NCBI GenBank assembly: GCA_030591825.1
Contig: JAUVAG010000057.1
Coordinates: 1-6,930, forward strand
Origin: Dethiosulfatibacter sp.
Lineage (GTDB): Bacteria; Bacillota; Clostridia; Tissierellales; Dethiosulfatibacteraceae
Direction of reading: 5' to 3'
DNA: 6,930 nucleotides
Shown here piece by piece: positions 6,838 to 6,930 of this stretch (its first letter is position 1; each line of letters starts with the position of its first letter). Below the pieces are notes generated by a model. That model was not told the DNA's origin. It was given only the letters and a program-made list of their open reading frames with translations, and searched no databases. Position numbers and translations under genes: made by a program.

Positions 6838-6930
6838 ATGAAAGATTTAAAAGCTACAAGTGGACTGACAATTGGTCTTGATGACAAGGGAATGATAGTG
6901 TTTGAAAAGGATGTAAAGAAGGTAAGGCCG
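6838..6930 (+). CDS. Start of an unidentified gene (31 codons, cut by the window end)
   Basis: An ATG at 6838 is preceded by AGGGGG (6826-6831) at 6-nt spacing, and the frame stays open to the last base. The 31 visible residues begin MKDLKATSGLTIGLDDKG and continue with a V/F-E-K-D-V-K-K-V-R-P stretch. There is no signal peptide or membrane segment. The pattern of a short polar start, a hydrophobic strand and a later V-R-P element weakly recalls the N-terminus of cupin-type glucose-6-phosphate isomerases, but this is too short to rely on. The gap before it (6734-6837) shows no convincing promoter, so it may be co-transcribed with the dehydratase if the inverted repeat does not terminate. Confidence 0.6.
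   Translation, partial: MKDLKATSGLTIGLDDKGMIVFEKDVKKVRP

Overview
The window reads as a surface-polysaccharide (cell-envelope glycan) gene cluster from a low-GC Gram-positive bacterium. A member of the Clostridia is most likely: isoleucine is often ATA, arginine is mostly AGA/AGG, and starts follow purine-rich Shine-Dalgarno sites. The assignment to Clostridia is inferred from codon style and gene content; no marker gene is present. All supported genes are on the + strand.

Layout. (1) 1-3089 is a tight operon-like run: the C-terminal end of a GT4-type glycosyltransferase (cut by the window start), a MurJ/MviN-type 14-helix lipid-linked oligosaccharide flippase, and a WecE-type sugar aminotransferase whose start overlaps the flippase stop (ATGA). 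(2) 3090-4581 is an apparently independent transcription unit. A near-consensus promoter (TTGACA-17-TAGAAT) leads into five 10-bp tandem repeats (3150-3199), then a strong ribosome binding site and a gene for an AlbA_2 (Schlafen-like) / HATPase_c_4 / winged-helix protein. Its leucine and arginine codon choice differs from the polysaccharide genes, so it looks like a later insertion. (3) 4582-4819 is a non-coding gap with a good promoter (TTTACA-17-TATAAT) and a leader of about 175 nt. (4) 4820-6721 encodes a 633-residue membrane nucleotide-sugar 4,6-dehydratase of the CapD/PglF/WbpM type, with Met in place of the usual SDR catalytic Tyr. (5) A perfect 10-bp inverted repeat overlaps its stop codon, followed by a short gap and the first 31 codons of another gene at 6838.

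How the genes work together. The dehydratase makes a 4-keto-6-deoxy amino-sugar nucleotide, the WecE-type enzyme aminates C4 of a 4-keto-6-deoxy sugar nucleotide (dTDP-linked in WecE itself), the glycosyltransferase adds sugars to a growing chain, and the flippase moves the lipid-linked product across the membrane. Whether the dehydratase feeds the aminotransferase is not shown: characterised family members use UDP and dTDP sugars respectively.

No wholly new system is evident. The best candidate for a closer look is the AlbA_2 unit, with its phased repeat array at the predicted transcription start and its placement inside a glycan locus.
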